Assembly (NCBI RefSeq): GCF_900187115.1
Contig: NZ_LT906455.1
Span: 310,001-374,000 of the forward strand
DNA: 64,000 nucleotides
Reading direction: 5' to 3'
From: Aliarcobacter butzleri
GTDB taxonomy: Bacteria; Campylobacterota; Campylobacteria; Campylobacterales; Arcobacteraceae
Under the pieces are notes generated by a model. That model worked only from the letters and a program-made list of their open reading frames with translations, was not told the DNA's origin and did no database searches. Below are positions 1 through 9,270 of the stretch, piece by piece (positions within the stretch are counted from its first letter, which is position 1; each line of letters opens with the position of its first letter). A program made the translations under genes and the position numbers.

Positions 1-1545
1 AGCTGCTAAAGAGTAAAAACATGGTGGTCTACATTTTACTTTATATGGTCTACCACTTCCATCACTTACAATGAAAAATCCTAATTCTCCATTTGCCGCT
101 TCACTAAAGCTGTAATATTCACCTTTTGGAACTTGGATCCCTTCAAAAGTTAATTTAAATTGATTCATTAAACCTTCAATGTTTCCATAAACATCTTTTT
201 TAGAAGGAAGAATAACACCTGGTGCATAAACATTGATTGCCCCATCTGGAAGATTTTTCATAGCTTGTCTAATAATTTTTGTAGATTGTCTCATCTCTTC
301 AAATCTACACATCATTCTGTCATAAACATCACCATGACTTCCTATAACTACATCAAAATCAAAATTTTCATAACCATAGTATGGTTTGTCTTTTCTTAAA
401 TCGCAAGCAACACCAGCTGCTCTTAAATTTGGTCCAGAAATACCATTTCTTAAAGCAAAATCAGCTTTTATAACTCCAACATCTTGTGTTCTATCATGAT
501 AGATTCTATTGTGAGCAATTAAAGATAAAGCATCTTCAACACCTTTTTCAACTGCCTTTAAAACTTCTTCTAAGTCTTTATCAAATCCATCATATAAATC
601 AAACTCTAAACCACCAATTCTTGTATAAGTATTAGTTAATCTAGCTCCTGTTAATTTTGATAATAAATCGTAAGCCATATCTCTTGGTGAGAAAAGGTAC
701 CAGAAGTTTGTAAGTCCACCTAAGTCAACCATATTTGCAGCATTACAAACAAGGTGATCTAAAATTCTACTTAATTCACCAATTATAACTCTTATCATTT
801 TTGCACGAGGAGTTATTTCAATTCCTAACATCTCTTCGACAGCTTTTGAATAACCAATATTATTTAAAATAGCACTACAGTAGTTCAATCTATCTGTGTA
901 AGGGATGATTTGTGAATAAGTGTGATGTTCACAAGCTTTTTCAAAACCTCTATGCAAGTAACCAATTTCTGTTACACAAGCTGTGATTGTTTCACCTTCC
1001 ATTGCAACAAAGTTTCTAATTGTTCCGTGGCTTGCTGGGTGTGATGGTCCAACATTAAGAAGCATTAAATCATCAATTTCTTCTTTTTTATAACCTTTAG
1101 ATTTTAATTTTGGAACCATTTCATCCATTAAATCTTCAGTTTCTGTACAAATTTGACCTTTTGTGATTTTGTAATCTTTTCTTAAAGGGTGACCAATAAA
1201 TTGGTGATGATTTAAAACTCTTTTTAAGTTTGGGTGACCAACAAATTTTATTCCATATTGATCAAAAGTTTCTCTTTCTGCCCAATCTGCTGACTCATAT
1301 AAATCATAAAGTGAATCGATTTCTAAAGTATTATCATCTACATAAGATTTTATTGTAATTTCTTTTGTAAAAGTTGAATCTCTTAAGATATAAATAACTG
1401 CAAATCTTGAAGGAGTAACGTCAGGAAATTTTAAATAATCAACAGCAGTAACATCTAATAATATAGTGTAGTTATCTTCATTTTTCAGTTTTGAAATAGT
1501 TGATTTTAACTCTTTTGAATCAATTAACATATCACAATTAAGCAT
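1..1545 (-). CDS. nuoCD: NADH-quinone oxidoreductase subunit C/D fusion, 3' end cut by window edge
   Basis: This encodes 515 codons of a fused complex I peripheral-arm protein. The N-terminal ~180 residues are NuoC-like (30 kDa subunit, with an [15 protein letters not shown]-type segment). The rest is NuoD-like (49 kDa subunit), with the quinone-site segments [12 protein letters not shown] and [11 protein letters not shown] visible. The reading frame is continuous across the junction. The ATG at 1545 was chosen because AAAGGA lies 7 bases upstream; the in-frame ATG at 1530 has no such site. The start overlaps the nuoB stop by 8 bases, so it is the third gene of nuoA-B-CD. The protein lies on the cytoplasmic side of the membrane. 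The C-terminus is outside the window. Confidence 0.93.
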   Translation of the reverse strand, partial: MLNCDMLIDSKELKSTISKLKNEDNYTILLDVTAVDYLKFPDVTPSRFAVIYILRDSTFTKEITIKSYVDDNTLEIDSLYDLYESADWAERETFDQYGIKFVGHPNLKRVLNHHQFIGHPLRKDYKITKGQICTETEDLMDEMVPKLKSKGYKKEEIDDLMLLNVGPSHPASHGTIRNFVAMEGETITACVTEIGYLHRGFEKACEHHTYSQIIPYTDRLNYCSAILNNIGYSKAVEEMLGIEITPRAKMIRVIIGELSRILDHLVCNAANMVDLGGLTNFWYLFSPRDMAYDLLSKLTGARLTNTYTRIGGLEFDLYDGFDKDLEEVLKAVEKGVEDALSLIAHNRIYHDRTQDVGVIKADFALRNGISGPNLRAAGVACDLRKDKPYYGYENFDFDVVIGSHGDVYDRMMCRFEEMRQSTKIIRQAMKNLPDGAINVYAPGVILPSKKDVYGNIEGLMNQFKLTFEGIQVPKGEYYSFSEAANGELGFFIVSDGSGRPYKVKCRPPCFYSLAA

Positions 1546-2053
1546 CTAAAAATCCTTTATACTCTTTTACTCTATCTTTTATAATTGATTCTGTTTTTGC
1601 TTTTTCTTGTATTCTCATAATAGCATCAAGAACAGCTTCAGGACGAGGAGGACAACCTGCTACATACTCATCAACAGGAATAATTTCATCAATTCCTTGA
1701 ACTGTTGTATAGTTATCATAAAAACCACCAGAACAGGCACATGCTCCCATAGAGATAACCCACTTTGGTTCACACATCTGTTCATAAATTTTTTTCAAAA
1801 TAGGTGCTTGTTTATATGAAATTGTTCCAGCAACAATCAATAAATCAGCTTGTCTTGGAGAAAATCTTACAACTTCTGCTCCAAATCTTGAAACGTCATA
1901 TTTTGCACCAGCAACTGCCATGAACTCAATACCACAACAGGCTGTTCCAAATGCCATTGGCCATAAAGAATAAGATCTTCCCCAGTTTACAGCATGATCA
2001 AGTCTAGTTGTAACAATAGAATCACCTAATTTTGACTCAACTCCTAATCCCAT
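1538..2053 (-). CDS. nuoB: NADH-quinone oxidoreductase subunit B
   Basis: NuoB (171 aa) carries the terminal [4Fe-4S] cluster N2 that passes electrons to quinone. The ligand pattern is present: the adjacent pair C39-C40 in [10 protein letters not shown]105 in GACACSGG and C134 in GCPPRPE. Length and motifs match the PSST/NuoB family. It overlaps nuoA by 10 bases and nuoCD by 8 bases, indicating translational coupling in the nuo operon. Confidence 0.96.
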   Translation of the reverse strand: MGLGVESKLGDSIVTTRLDHAVNWGRSYSLWPMAFGTACCGIEFMAVAGAKYDVSRFGAEVVRFSPRQADLLIVAGTISYKQAPILKKIYEQMCEPKWVISMGACACSGGFYDNYTTVQGIDEIIPVDEYVAGCPPRPEAVLDAIMRIQEKAKTESIIKDRVKEYKGFLDA

Positions 2054-2406
2054 GATAAAGCCTTTTTCTTATAAATATAAATTAATCCTGCAAATAGTAA
2101 TCCCATGAAAACAAACATTTTAAACAATCCTGCATATCCTAATTCTACAACATTTATTGCCCATGGAAACATAAAAATAATCTCTACGTCAAATAGTAAA
2201 AATGAAATTGCAACTAAATAAAATTTTATTGAAAATCTGATATTAGTAGTTCCTATTGGAGTTGTAATACCACTTTCATAAACACTGTTTTTCATTTCAG
2301 AGTTTTCATTTCTTGGACCAATAAATTTTGTTAAAACAAATACGCTAGCAAGAACTAGTGCTATTGCAATGAAAATTGTGGAAGCTAATATTAATTCCGT
2401 TGACAT
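2044..2406 (-). CDS. nuoA: NADH-quinone oxidoreductase subunit A
   Basis: This 120-residue membrane protein has three hydrophobic segments (about residues 8-28, 64-84 and 91-111). It has the NuoA signature region around YESGI near residue 44 and the [15 protein letters not shown] segment typical of the family. It is the first gene of the nuo operon, with AGGAAAAAG ahead of the ATG. A likely promoter with a -10 of TACAAT lies at 2443-2448. Confidence 0.95.
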   Translation of the reverse strand: MSTELILASTIFIAIALVLASVFVLTKFIGPRNENSEMKNSVYESGITTPIGTTNIRFSIKFYLVAISFLLFDVEIIFMFPWAINVVELGYAGLFKMFVFMGLLFAGLIYIYKKKALSWD

Positions 2407-2436
2407 TTTTCTTTTTCCTATCTAAAATTTAGTCGT

Positions 2437-2454
2437 AAAGTGATTGTACACTTT
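2437..2454 (-). promoter_or_regulatory. Palindrome bracketing the putative nuo -10 element
   Basis: The sequence AAAGTG-ATTGTA-CACTTT is a perfect inverted repeat with 6-base arms. On the minus strand the six-base centre reads TACAAT, a good -10 hexamer for nuoA about 37 bases upstream of its start codon. A protein bound to the arms would cover the -10 element. Whether it is an operator is inference from position and symmetry only. Confidence 0.35.
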
Positions 2455-2538
2455 TTTTTTAAAGTTAACAAAGTTTTTACCCCAAATTCTAAGCAATTAT
2501 AAATAATAGTGAGAAAAAAGGTAATACTTTATAAAAAT

Positions 2539-3705
2539 CTATTTTGAAAAATTTTTTACAAATTGATTTAAAGCTATATTTAAAGCCTTTTTACTCAAAG
2601 CTGTATTCAATCTAAAAAACTTATTTCCGTTGCTACCAAAAGAAACACCATCATTTAAAGCAATTTTAGATTTTGTTAGCAAGATATTTTTTATTTCAAG
2701 ATGAGAAAGTCCTGTTTTTGAAAAATCCAACCATAATAAATATGTTGCTTCTGGGATAAAAAAATCAATATTTAAACTATTTTTTTCAAAAAAATCTTTT
2801 GTAAAAATTATATTATTCATAAGATAAGCTTTTAGTTCTTTTACAAAAGCTGAACCGTTTTCATAAGCTGCTCTTGTTGAAACATAACCAAAAAAGTTTA
2901 TTGAATTTATCTCTCTTTTGATTGCAACTTTTTTAAATTTTTCTAAGATTTCTGTATTTTTACATACTGCATAAGCACAATTAAGTCCAGCTATATTAAA
3001 AGTTTTTCCAGCACTATTAAGTGTTATTGTTTGATTTGCTATCTCTTTTGAAATTGAAGCAAGAGGAGTAAATTTTTTAAAAGTAATATCACTGTGAATT
3101 TCATCTGAAACTATTGTGATATTATGTTTGATACAAATATTTGCTAATTTTTCAAGTTCCTCTTTACTCCAAACACGACCAACTGGATTGTGAGGAGAAC
3201 AAAGTGCTAGAATTTTTGTTTTAGAAGTTATCTTTTTTTCTAAATCTTCTAAATCCATAGTGTAATAACCATTTTCATCTTTTTTTAGTTCATTTATAAC
3301 TAATTTTCTTTCATTTGCTTTAACACATTTGAAAAGTGGTGGATAAATTGGAGTTTGAACAATAACTTCATCACCAACTTCACTGAATGCTTCAATACAA
3401 GCACTATAAGCTGGAACTACCCCATTTATCATAAAAATATCTTTTTGTTCAATTTCCCAATCGTGTTCATTTTTTTGCCAATTTATAATTGAAGCATAAA
3501 GTTCAGGCGTATCGACACTATAACCATATAAAGAGTTAGAAGCTGCTTTTACAATGGCATCATTTATAAATGAGGGAGTTTTAAAATCCATATCTGCAAC
3601 CCAAAGAGGATTTAAATCCTCATAACCAAAATATTTTTTTAAACCATCATATTTTGCACAATTCGTATTTTTTCTATTTGTTTCTTCATCAAAATTGTAA
3701 ATCAT
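2539..3705 (-). CDS. patB: PatB/MalY-type PLP-dependent C-S lyase/aminotransferase
   Basis: This 388-residue fold-type I PLP enzyme is close in layout to MalY/PatB cystathionine beta-lyases, which release thiols, pyruvate and ammonia from cysteine S-conjugates. It starts with the characteristic WVADMDF segment. It carries SDEIHSDI (the Asp that contacts the pyridine nitrogen) and NSAGKTFNIAGL, holding the PLP-binding lysine around residue 233. It stands alone on the minus strand, diverging from the decarboxylase gene at 3790. A pure aminotransferase role cannot be excluded from sequence. Confidence 0.85.
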   Translation of the reverse strand: MIYNFDEETNRKNTNCAKYDGLKKYFGYEDLNPLWVADMDFKTPSFINDAIVKAASNSLYGYSVDTPELYASIINWQKNEHDWEIEQKDIFMINGVVPAYSACIEAFSEVGDEVIVQTPIYPPLFKCVKANERKLVINELKKDENGYYTMDLEDLEKKITSKTKILALCSPHNPVGRVWSKEELEKLANICIKHNITIVSDEIHSDITFKKFTPLASISKEIANQTITLNSAGKTFNIAGLNCAYAVCKNTEILEKFKKVAIKREINSINFFGYVSTRAAYENGSAFVKELKAYLMNNIIFTKDFFEKNSLNIDFFIPEATYLLWLDFSKTGLSHLEIKNILLTKSKIALNDGVSFGSNGNKFFRLNTALSKKALNIALNQFVKNFSK

Positions 3706-3789
3706 ATTAAAAAGCCTTATTTATTATTAATCCATAAAATGATATAAGATTTCAACTTAATTAACTAATGAAAATATTTCGAGGGAAAA

Positions 3790-5601
3790 ATGAAAAAAGC
3801 AATAGAACTATTGAAAAAAAATGATTTACTAAGAGTTATTGATGATGAGTTAGATATATATTTGGAAATTCCTCATGTTGCATATATCGAAGTAAAAAAG
3901 GAAGATTCAAAAGCTTTATTATTTACAAATGTTGTTGATAAAAAGAGTAATAAAAAGTTTGATATCCCTGTTTTAATGAATGTATTTTGTAATGAAAAAG
4001 CTGTAAAACTTTTCATTGGAGATGGAGATAAAATAGGTGCTGAAATAGAAAGTTTACTTAAAATGAAACCACCTTCAACATTTAGTGAGAAGTTATCTAC
4101 TTTTGGAAAGTTATTTGCTTTAAAAAATGTAGTTCCAAAAAGATTAAAAGGAAAAGGTGAGTGTCAAGAAGTTATAAAACTTGGGACGGATGCTAAACTT
4201 TCTGATTTACCAATACTTACAACTTGGGAACAAGATGGAGGACCATTTATAACAATGGGGCAAGTTTATACAACTTCTTTAAATGGCGAATTAAAAAATC
4301 TTGGAATGTATAGACTTCAAGTTTATGATGACCAAACTTTAGGAATGCATTGGCAAATTCATAAAGATTCAAATCACTTTTTTCATGAGTACAAAAAAGC
4401 TGGTAAAAAAATGCCAGTATCTATTGGAATAGGTGGAGATCCTATGTATATTTGGTGTGGACAAGCTCCCCTTCCAATAGGAATTTTTGAACTTATGCTT
4501 TATGGTTTTGTAAAAAATAAAAATGCCCAACTTGTAAAATCAATTACAAATGATATTTATGTTCCAAAAGATAATGATTTTATTATTGAAGGTTTTGTTG
4601 ACCCATCAAAAATGAGAATTGAAGGACCTTTTGGAGATCATACTGGATATTATACTCTTGAAGAAGAGTATCCTTTTATGGAAGTTTCGGCAATCACAAG
4701 TAAGAAAAATCCTACATATTTAGCAACTGTTGTTGGAAAACCACCTTTGGAAGATAAATATATGGGATTTGCAACAGAAAGAATTTTCTTGCCGTTACTT
4801 AAAACAACTGCACCTGATTTGATTGATTATTATATGCCAGAAAATGGAGTATTTCACAATCTAATTATTGCAAAAATAAAAACACTTTATCCTGGACATG
4901 CAAGTCAAATGATGCATGCATTTTGGGGAGTAGGGCAGATGAGTTTTGTTAAACATGCGATTTTTGTAAATGATGATGCACCTGAACTAACTAACCATGA
5001 AGAGATAATAAAATATATTTTAAATAGAATAAATATTGAAGATATGTTAATCTCAAAAGGTGTTGTTGATGCACTTGACCACTCATCTCCAAAATTTGCA
5101 ATTGGTGGAAAACTAGGACTTGATTGTACAGGTGATGAAGTTAAAGAACTTGGAATTACACTTTTAGAAGATGATGAATTGCTTCAAAAAATGCAAAATA
5201 TTTCAAATGAAGTAAAAGATTTAAAACAATATTTCAAAGATACAAAAAATCCAATTTGCGTTATAAGTATAGATAAAACTAAAAATCAAAAATATCTTTT
5301 TGAAGAGTTAAAACCTCTTTTTTCACATATAAAAATTTTAATCATTGTTGATAGTGCAAAAAATGATGTAAATAATCCTTATATGCTTGTTTGGAGAGTT
5401 GCTAATAATATTGATTCAAATAGAGATATTTTTATAGATGGACATACTATTGGAGTTGATGCAACAGATAAAAATAGTTTTGATAATTTCAATAGAAGAT
5501 GGCCTGATGATGTTGATTGTACTAAAAGTGTTCTTGACTCTTTAAGAGAAAGAAAAATTATTGATGTAAGTGATGAGTTTATAAATAAATTTTATTTATA
5601 A
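3790..5601 (+). CDS. UbiD-family decarboxylase, probably menaquinone (futalosine pathway)
   Basis: This 603-residue UbiD-type enzyme would use prenylated FMN to remove CO2 from an aromatic acid. The family hallmark EGPFGDHTGYYTLEEEYP is present near residue 280, along with the KPPLEDKYMG segment. Campylobacterota lack ubiquinone and make menaquinone by the futalosine route, and UbiD-like proteins of this length are assigned to that route, so menaquinone synthesis is the best guess. GAGGGAAAAATG gives a good ribosome site. It is a single gene, and its end converges on the ThrE-type genes over a hairpin. Confidence 0.85.
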   Translation: MKKAIELLKKNDLLRVIDDELDIYLEIPHVAYIEVKKEDSKALLFTNVVDKKSNKKFDIPVLMNVFCNEKAVKLFIGDGDKIGAEIESLLKMKPPSTFSEKLSTFGKLFALKNVVPKRLKGKGECQEVIKLGTDAKLSDLPILTTWEQDGGPFITMGQVYTTSLNGELKNLGMYRLQVYDDQTLGMHWQIHKDSNHFFHEYKKAGKKMPVSIGIGGDPMYIWCGQAPLPIGIFELMLYGFVKNKNAQLVKSITNDIYVPKDNDFIIEGFVDPSKMRIEGPFGDHTGYYTLEEEYPFMEVSAITSKKNPTYLATVVGKPPLEDKYMGFATERIFLPLLKTTAPDLIDYYMPENGVFHNLIIAKIKTLYPGHASQMMHAFWGVGQMSFVKHAIFVNDDAPELTNHEEIIKYILNRINIEDMLISKGVVDALDHSSPKFAIGGKLGLDCTGDEVKELGITLLEDDELLQKMQNISNEVKDLKQYFKDTKNPICVISIDKTKNQKYLFEELKPLFSHIKILIIVDSAKNDVNNPYMLVWRVANNIDSNRDIFIDGHTIGVDATDKNSFDNFNRRWPDDVDCTKSVLDSLRERKIIDVSDEFINKFYL

Positions 5602-5613
5602 CTATGATAAAGG

Positions 5614-5643
5614 TTTAATAGCCTAAATTATAGGTCTATTAAA
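5614..5643. terminator. Convergent hairpin between decarboxylase and exporter genes
   Basis: TTTAATAG (5614-5621) pairs with CTATTAAA (5636-5643), and an inner CTA/TAG pair surrounds an AATTA loop. It overlaps the stop codon of the minus-strand gene and follows the plus-strand stop by 12 bases. This position fits a bidirectional terminator. Confidence 0.45.
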
Positions 5644-6090
5644 TCTCATAAAATATAAAGAAGGTAGCGCTAATCCAAATGTGATAGCTCCTAAAATTGC
5701 TACAGCTTTTAATCCATTATATAAAAAAACTTGAATTAATTCTGGCGTTACACCATGAGTATTCATATCAACTAGGCTAATCATCGCACTAAAGGCAAAA
5801 GTTCCTGGAATTATTGGAATAATTGAAGCAACTGTATAAACAGGCCTTGGGATAAGATATTTTCTTGACCAATAAAGTGCAATAATTCCTACGATAGTTG
5901 AAGCTAAAAAAGTAGATAATTCTATTCCTAAATTTAGATTTAACAAAACTGTTCTAACATCATAAGCAATTGCTCCACCAATGGCACAATATTTTAAAGT
6001 CTCTTTTGGAACATTAAAAACTATTGCAAATCCAACTGCAGCAAAACTTGCAAACAAACCTTCTACGATTAATTTTAAAACAAAATCCAT
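5623..6090 (-). CDS. ThrE-type threonine/serine exporter, short membrane half
   Basis: This 155-residue, almost entirely hydrophobic protein has about four to five membrane segments. It matches the small half of split ThrE exporters (DUF3815/ThrE_2 type), with the GGAIAYDVRTVLLN and IIPIIPGTFAFSAM regions. In the family this half pairs with a larger ThrE half to export threonine or serine across the inner membrane. It follows the larger half by a single base, and AAAGGTTGG lies upstream, so the two are coupled. Confidence 0.8.
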   Translation of the reverse strand: MDFVLKLIVEGLFASFAAVGFAIVFNVPKETLKYCAIGGAIAYDVRTVLLNLNLGIELSTFLASTIVGIIALYWSRKYLIPRPVYTVASIIPIIPGTFAFSAMISLVDMNTHGVTPELIQVFLYNGLKAVAILGAITFGLALPSLYFMRFNRPII

Positions 6091-6091
6091 A

Positions 6092-6865
6092 TTACCAACC
6101 TTTTATATTTAAAACAGCCATTGCTAAAATAATTCCAAGAGATGTAGCAATAGTTAATAAAAAACCTTCCATCCATCGTCCCCAACCCATCATCAAATAA
6201 CCTTTTAGTGAGTCTAAAAATGAGTTTACAAAGGCAAATCCAGGAGCAAGTAATAAAACACTTGAAGCTAAAGCAATATGTGGAGTTTGGCTAATGCCAT
6301 CTAACTGGGAAATACTTGCAATTAAAGTTGCTACAAACGCAGTAACTCCAAAGGTAATAATCATAACGAATCTTTTTTTTGATAACTCTTGTCTTACAAA
6401 CATAGCTGTTCCAGCTGCCAAACAAGTGATAAAAAAAGCACCCCAATCAGAACCTTGTAAATGTGCAAATGAACCACAAGCTAAAGCAACTACAAAAATA
6501 ACCAACCATCTATTGTAATAGTTTGGTTCTAAATTTTTTAAAATAGTGTAAAGATAGTTTATATCGTGTTCATTTTTTTCCATATTAAGTACGATTTTTT
6601 GTATTTGGCATACTATTGACATATTTATTGGTTTATGATGAACTCTTCTTGTTGTTGTAACGGATTGTCCATTATTTAAAGTTGTTAAAACAATAGCTGA
6701 AGGAATCATTGAAATTTCAACAGAATCAACTCCTAAAGCACGACCTAGTCTTTGAGCTGTTTGTTCTATTAAAATACTTTCAGCACCATATTCACTCATT
6801 AAAACAGCAGATTTTATAATACCTCTTGTGATTATAGTTTGTTCTTGATAAGATAGTTTTTCCAT
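6092..6865 (-). CDS. ThrE-type threonine/serine exporter, N-terminal cytoplasmic plus membrane half
   Basis: This 257-residue protein has a soluble N-terminal ~115 residues followed by about five membrane helices, the arrangement of ThrE-family (DUF1212) exporter halves. The conserved segment SEYGAESILIEQTAQRLGRA is visible near residue 24. It forms a two-gene unit with the small half directly downstream. The substrate is inferred from the family. Ribosome site AAGAAA is weak. The start diverges from the leaderless-type promoter at 6910. Confidence 0.82.
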   Translation of the reverse strand: MEKLSYQEQTIITRGIIKSAVLMSEYGAESILIEQTAQRLGRALGVDSVEISMIPSAIVLTTLNNGQSVTTTRRVHHKPINMSIVCQIQKIVLNMEKNEHDINYLYTILKNLEPNYYNRWLVIFVVALACGSFAHLQGSDWGAFFITCLAAGTAMFVRQELSKKRFVMIITFGVTAFVATLIASISQLDGISQTPHIALASSVLLLAPGFAFVNSFLDSLKGYLMMGWGRWMEGFLLTIATSLGIILAMAVLNIKGW

Positions 6866-6909
6866 AAATTTTTCTTAATATAGAGATTTTTTGGAATTAT
6901 ACAAAGATT

Positions 6910-6918
6910 TGATATAAT
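6910..6918 (+). promoter_or_regulatory. Extended -10 promoter placed for a leaderless mRNA
   Basis: TG-A-TATAAT is a perfect extended -10 element. Its last base is only 7 bases before the ATG at 6926. Transcription would begin at or within a base of the start codon, and no Shine-Dalgarno sequence exists in between. Confidence 0.55.
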
Positions 6919-6925
6919 AAAACTT

Positions 6926-7258
6926 ATGAAAAAACTAACAACATACTATACAAATAAAAATATACTTTTTAAAGAGATTAAACAAATTTTTCCAAAAGAG
7001 ATAGATTCAAGAAAAAAAATTGATATTTATAGTGCAACTACAATAGATTCTAAATTTTATGCAATATTTATAGTTGACTCAAAAAGTAGGTTTATACGAA
7101 AAAATGCACAAGATTTAATGGAACTTTGTGAAAAACTTGCAAGTTATCTTGGACACAACTTTAAGAAAAAAGAGTTACTTGTAAGTAGTCCATTATGTTC
7201 AAAAGCAAAAGAGTATTTAAAACAAAATGATTGGAGTGTTAGAGTTGATTTTATGTGA
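6926..7258 (+). CDS. Conserved-looking small protein of unknown function
   Basis: I do not recognise this 110-residue protein. It is soluble, lysine-rich and has no signal peptide or membrane segment. A hydrophobic strand (YAIFIVDSKSRF, about residues 46-57) and a helix (AQDLMELCEKLASYLG) suggest a small alpha/beta fold. It is the first gene of a tight cluster with coaX, hisG and a methyltransferase, and its end overlaps the coaX start region. The promoter position implies a leaderless transcript. Confidence 0.7.
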   Translation: MKKLTTYYTNKNILFKEIKQIFPKEIDSRKKIDIYSATTIDSKFYAIFIVDSKSRFIRKNAQDLMELCEKLASYLGHNFKKKELLVSSPLCSKAKEYLKQNDWSVRVDFM

Positions 7259-7871
7259 TATAGGAAATACAACTTTTCACTTTTTGATAAATGGAAAACA
7301 TAAAAAATATTTTTTAGATGAAAAAGTTCCAAAGTTTGATGAGGAAATATATTTTGTATCTGTAAATGAAAAAGCTTCTAAAAAATTACTTAAAAAAAAT
7401 CCAAAAGCAAAAGATATAAAAGAGATTTTAAATTTTGAAACAAAATATCAAGGTTTAGGAATTGATAGAAAAATTGCTTGTAGTTTTCAAAAAGATGTAA
7501 TAGTTGTTGATGCAGGAAGTGCAATAACAGTTGATATTATGGAAAATGATGAACACAAAGGAGGATTTATACTTCTTGGAGTTCAAAGTTTTATAAATGC
7601 TTATCCTAAAATATCAAAAAAATTAAAATTTGATTTTGAAAAAAATATAAATTTAGATAAAATACCGCTTCGTACGTTTGATGCTATACAATATGCTATG
7701 CTAAAATCTATCATTTTACCTATAAAAGAAGTAAGTTTAAATAAGAAGATAATATTTACAGGTGGAGATGGAGAGTTTTTAAGTAAATATTTTGAAAATA
7801 GTATTTATAAAAAAGATTTAATATTTGAAAATATGAAAAGGATAATTGATGCTAACAATTGCATTGCCTAA
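7245..7871 (+). CDS. coaX: Type III pantothenate kinase
   Basis: CoaX phosphorylates pantothenate in the first step of coenzyme A synthesis. The N-terminal LILCDIGNTTFHF is the ASKHA phosphate-binding motif. VVDAGSAITVDIM carries the second conserved Asp, GGFILLGVQ is a family segment, and FTGGDGEFL lies near the C-terminus. I prefer the TTG at 7245, which has GGAG 8 bases upstream and puts the DIGNT motif at the usual N-terminal position. The in-frame ATG at 7227 would add six residues. The start lies inside the end of the preceding gene. Confidence 0.88.
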   Translation: MILCDIGNTTFHFLINGKHKKYFLDEKVPKFDEEIYFVSVNEKASKKLLKKNPKAKDIKEILNFETKYQGLGIDRKIACSFQKDVIVVDAGSAITVDIMENDEHKGGFILLGVQSFINAYPKISKKLKFDFEKNINLDKIPLRTFDAIQYAMLKSIILPIKEVSLNKKIIFTGGDGEFLSKYFENSIYKKDLIFENMKRIIDANNCIA

Positions 7872-8457
7872 AGGAAGAATTGCAGATGAGACACTTGATA
7901 GATTTGAAAAAGCTTTTGGTGAAAAGTTTGTTTTTGAAGATAGAAAATTAATATTAAAGAAAAGTGGATTTACTTTTTTAAATGTAAGAAATCAAGATGT
8001 TCCAACTTATGTGATGCATGGTGCTGCTGATTTAGGTGTTGTTGGGCTTGATGTTTTAGAAGAAAAAGAGTATGACTTAATCAAACTTTTGGATTTAAAA
8101 TTGGGTCGTTGTAAAGTTGCTTTTGGACTTAGAGCTGGTGAAAAACTAAATTTTGATAAAAGTAAAATTACAATTGCTACAAAACATGAAAAAATAGCTA
8201 AAAAATATTTTGAAGAAAAAGCAATGGCTGTTGAGATTATAAAACTTTATGGTTCTATCGAACTTGCACCTTTGGTTGGACTTTGTGATTGTATTGTTGA
8301 TATTGTTGAAACAGGTGAAACTATGAAACAAAACGGGCTTGAAGTAGGACCAACTATTATGGAAAGTAGCGCTCACTTAATATCAAACAAAAACTCTTTT
8401 TATGCAAAAAAAGATTTGATTTTAGATTTAAAAGAAAAAATAGAAGTGTTTTTATAA
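7849..8457 (+). CDS. hisG: ATP phosphoribosyltransferase, short form
   Basis: HisG joins ATP and PRPP in the first step of histidine synthesis. At 202 residues it is the short form, which lacks the C-terminal regulatory domain and normally needs a HisZ partner; no hisZ is in this window. LTIALPKGRI, VGLDVLEE and the CDCIVDIVETGETMKQNGL segment are diagnostic. The ATG at 7849 is chosen because AAGGA ends 6 bases upstream; the in-frame TTG at 7846 is less well placed. It overlaps coaX by 23 bases. Confidence 0.93.
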   Translation: MLTIALPKGRIADETLDRFEKAFGEKFVFEDRKLILKKSGFTFLNVRNQDVPTYVMHGAADLGVVGLDVLEEKEYDLIKLLDLKLGRCKVAFGLRAGEKLNFDKSKITIATKHEKIAKKYFEEKAMAVEIIKLYGSIELAPLVGLCDCIVDIVETGETMKQNGLEVGPTIMESSAHLISNKNSFYAKKDLILDLKEKIEVFL

Positions 8458-9149
8458 TGGGTTTAGATTTATACGCAAAAGTTGAACCTTATTTAGACTT
8501 TGAAGAGGAAGTTTATACTTTACACAAAGAGTTTTTACGATTTGTGATGGTAAATGACCTTGATAATATTATTGATATTGGTTGTGGTCAAGGATATTTT
8601 TTAGAAAATCTAAAAGTAAATAAAAAAAAGTATTTTGGAATTGATTTAAGTGTTGAGCAAATCAAAGTTTGTCAAGAAAAAAACTTAAATGCCCAAGCAA
8701 TTGATTTAAAAGATGTAAAAGAAAAATTCGATTGTGCAACAGCTATATTTGATGTATTAAATTATATTCCAAAAAATGAGTTAAAAATATTTTTAGAACA
8801 AACTTATGAGATTTTAAATCAAAATGCTTATTTTATTTTTGATGTTAATTCATATTTTGGTTTTGATGAGGTTGCACAAGGAACAATAACAATAGATGCT
8901 GAAGATAAATTTATAGCAATTGATGCAAATTTTGAAAATAATAAACTTCAAACTGATATCACACTTTTTGAAAAACAAGAAAATGGATTGTTTTCAAAAG
9001 AACAAGACTCTATAATTCAAGAATATCATTCTAAAGAGTTTTTAACAAAAATTCTTGAAGAAATAGGATTTAAACTAATAGAAATAAAAGAGTTTAATCT
9101 GCATACTGATGAGATTGCAGATAAATTAATTTTTATTTGTAAAAAATAA
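8457..9149 (+). CDS. Class I SAM-dependent methyltransferase
   Basis: This 230-residue protein has a Rossmann-type methyltransferase core. The glycine-rich motif I is IIDIGCGQGYFLENL (about residues 39-53). Motif II acid is in FGIDLS, and a motif IV-like segment FDCATAIFDVLNYI follows. It overlaps the hisG stop by one base and is the last gene of the coaX cluster. The substrate is unknown; it resembles small-molecule methyltransferases rather than rRNA enzymes. Confidence 0.75.
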   Translation: MGLDLYAKVEPYLDFEEEVYTLHKEFLRFVMVNDLDNIIDIGCGQGYFLENLKVNKKKYFGIDLSVEQIKVCQEKNLNAQAIDLKDVKEKFDCATAIFDVLNYIPKNELKIFLEQTYEILNQNAYFIFDVNSYFGFDEVAQGTITIDAEDKFIAIDANFENNKLQTDITLFEKQENGLFSKEQDSIIQEYHSKEFLTKILEEIGFKLIEIKEFNLHTDEIADKLIFICKK

Positions 9150-9270
9150 ATACTACTTTTAGTGTATAAAACTGACACATTTTACAAAAAAGATAAGTTA
9201 AAAATAATTTTAATTATTTATTAATACTTAAATATCTATAATGAATTTTATTTAGAATTGGGAGAGATAA

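Noticed and set aside
5623-6865. Frameshift splitting one ThrE gene
   Set aside because: Two-gene ThrE systems with this division are common, each half has its own start and ribosome site, and the second half begins with a normal N-terminus.
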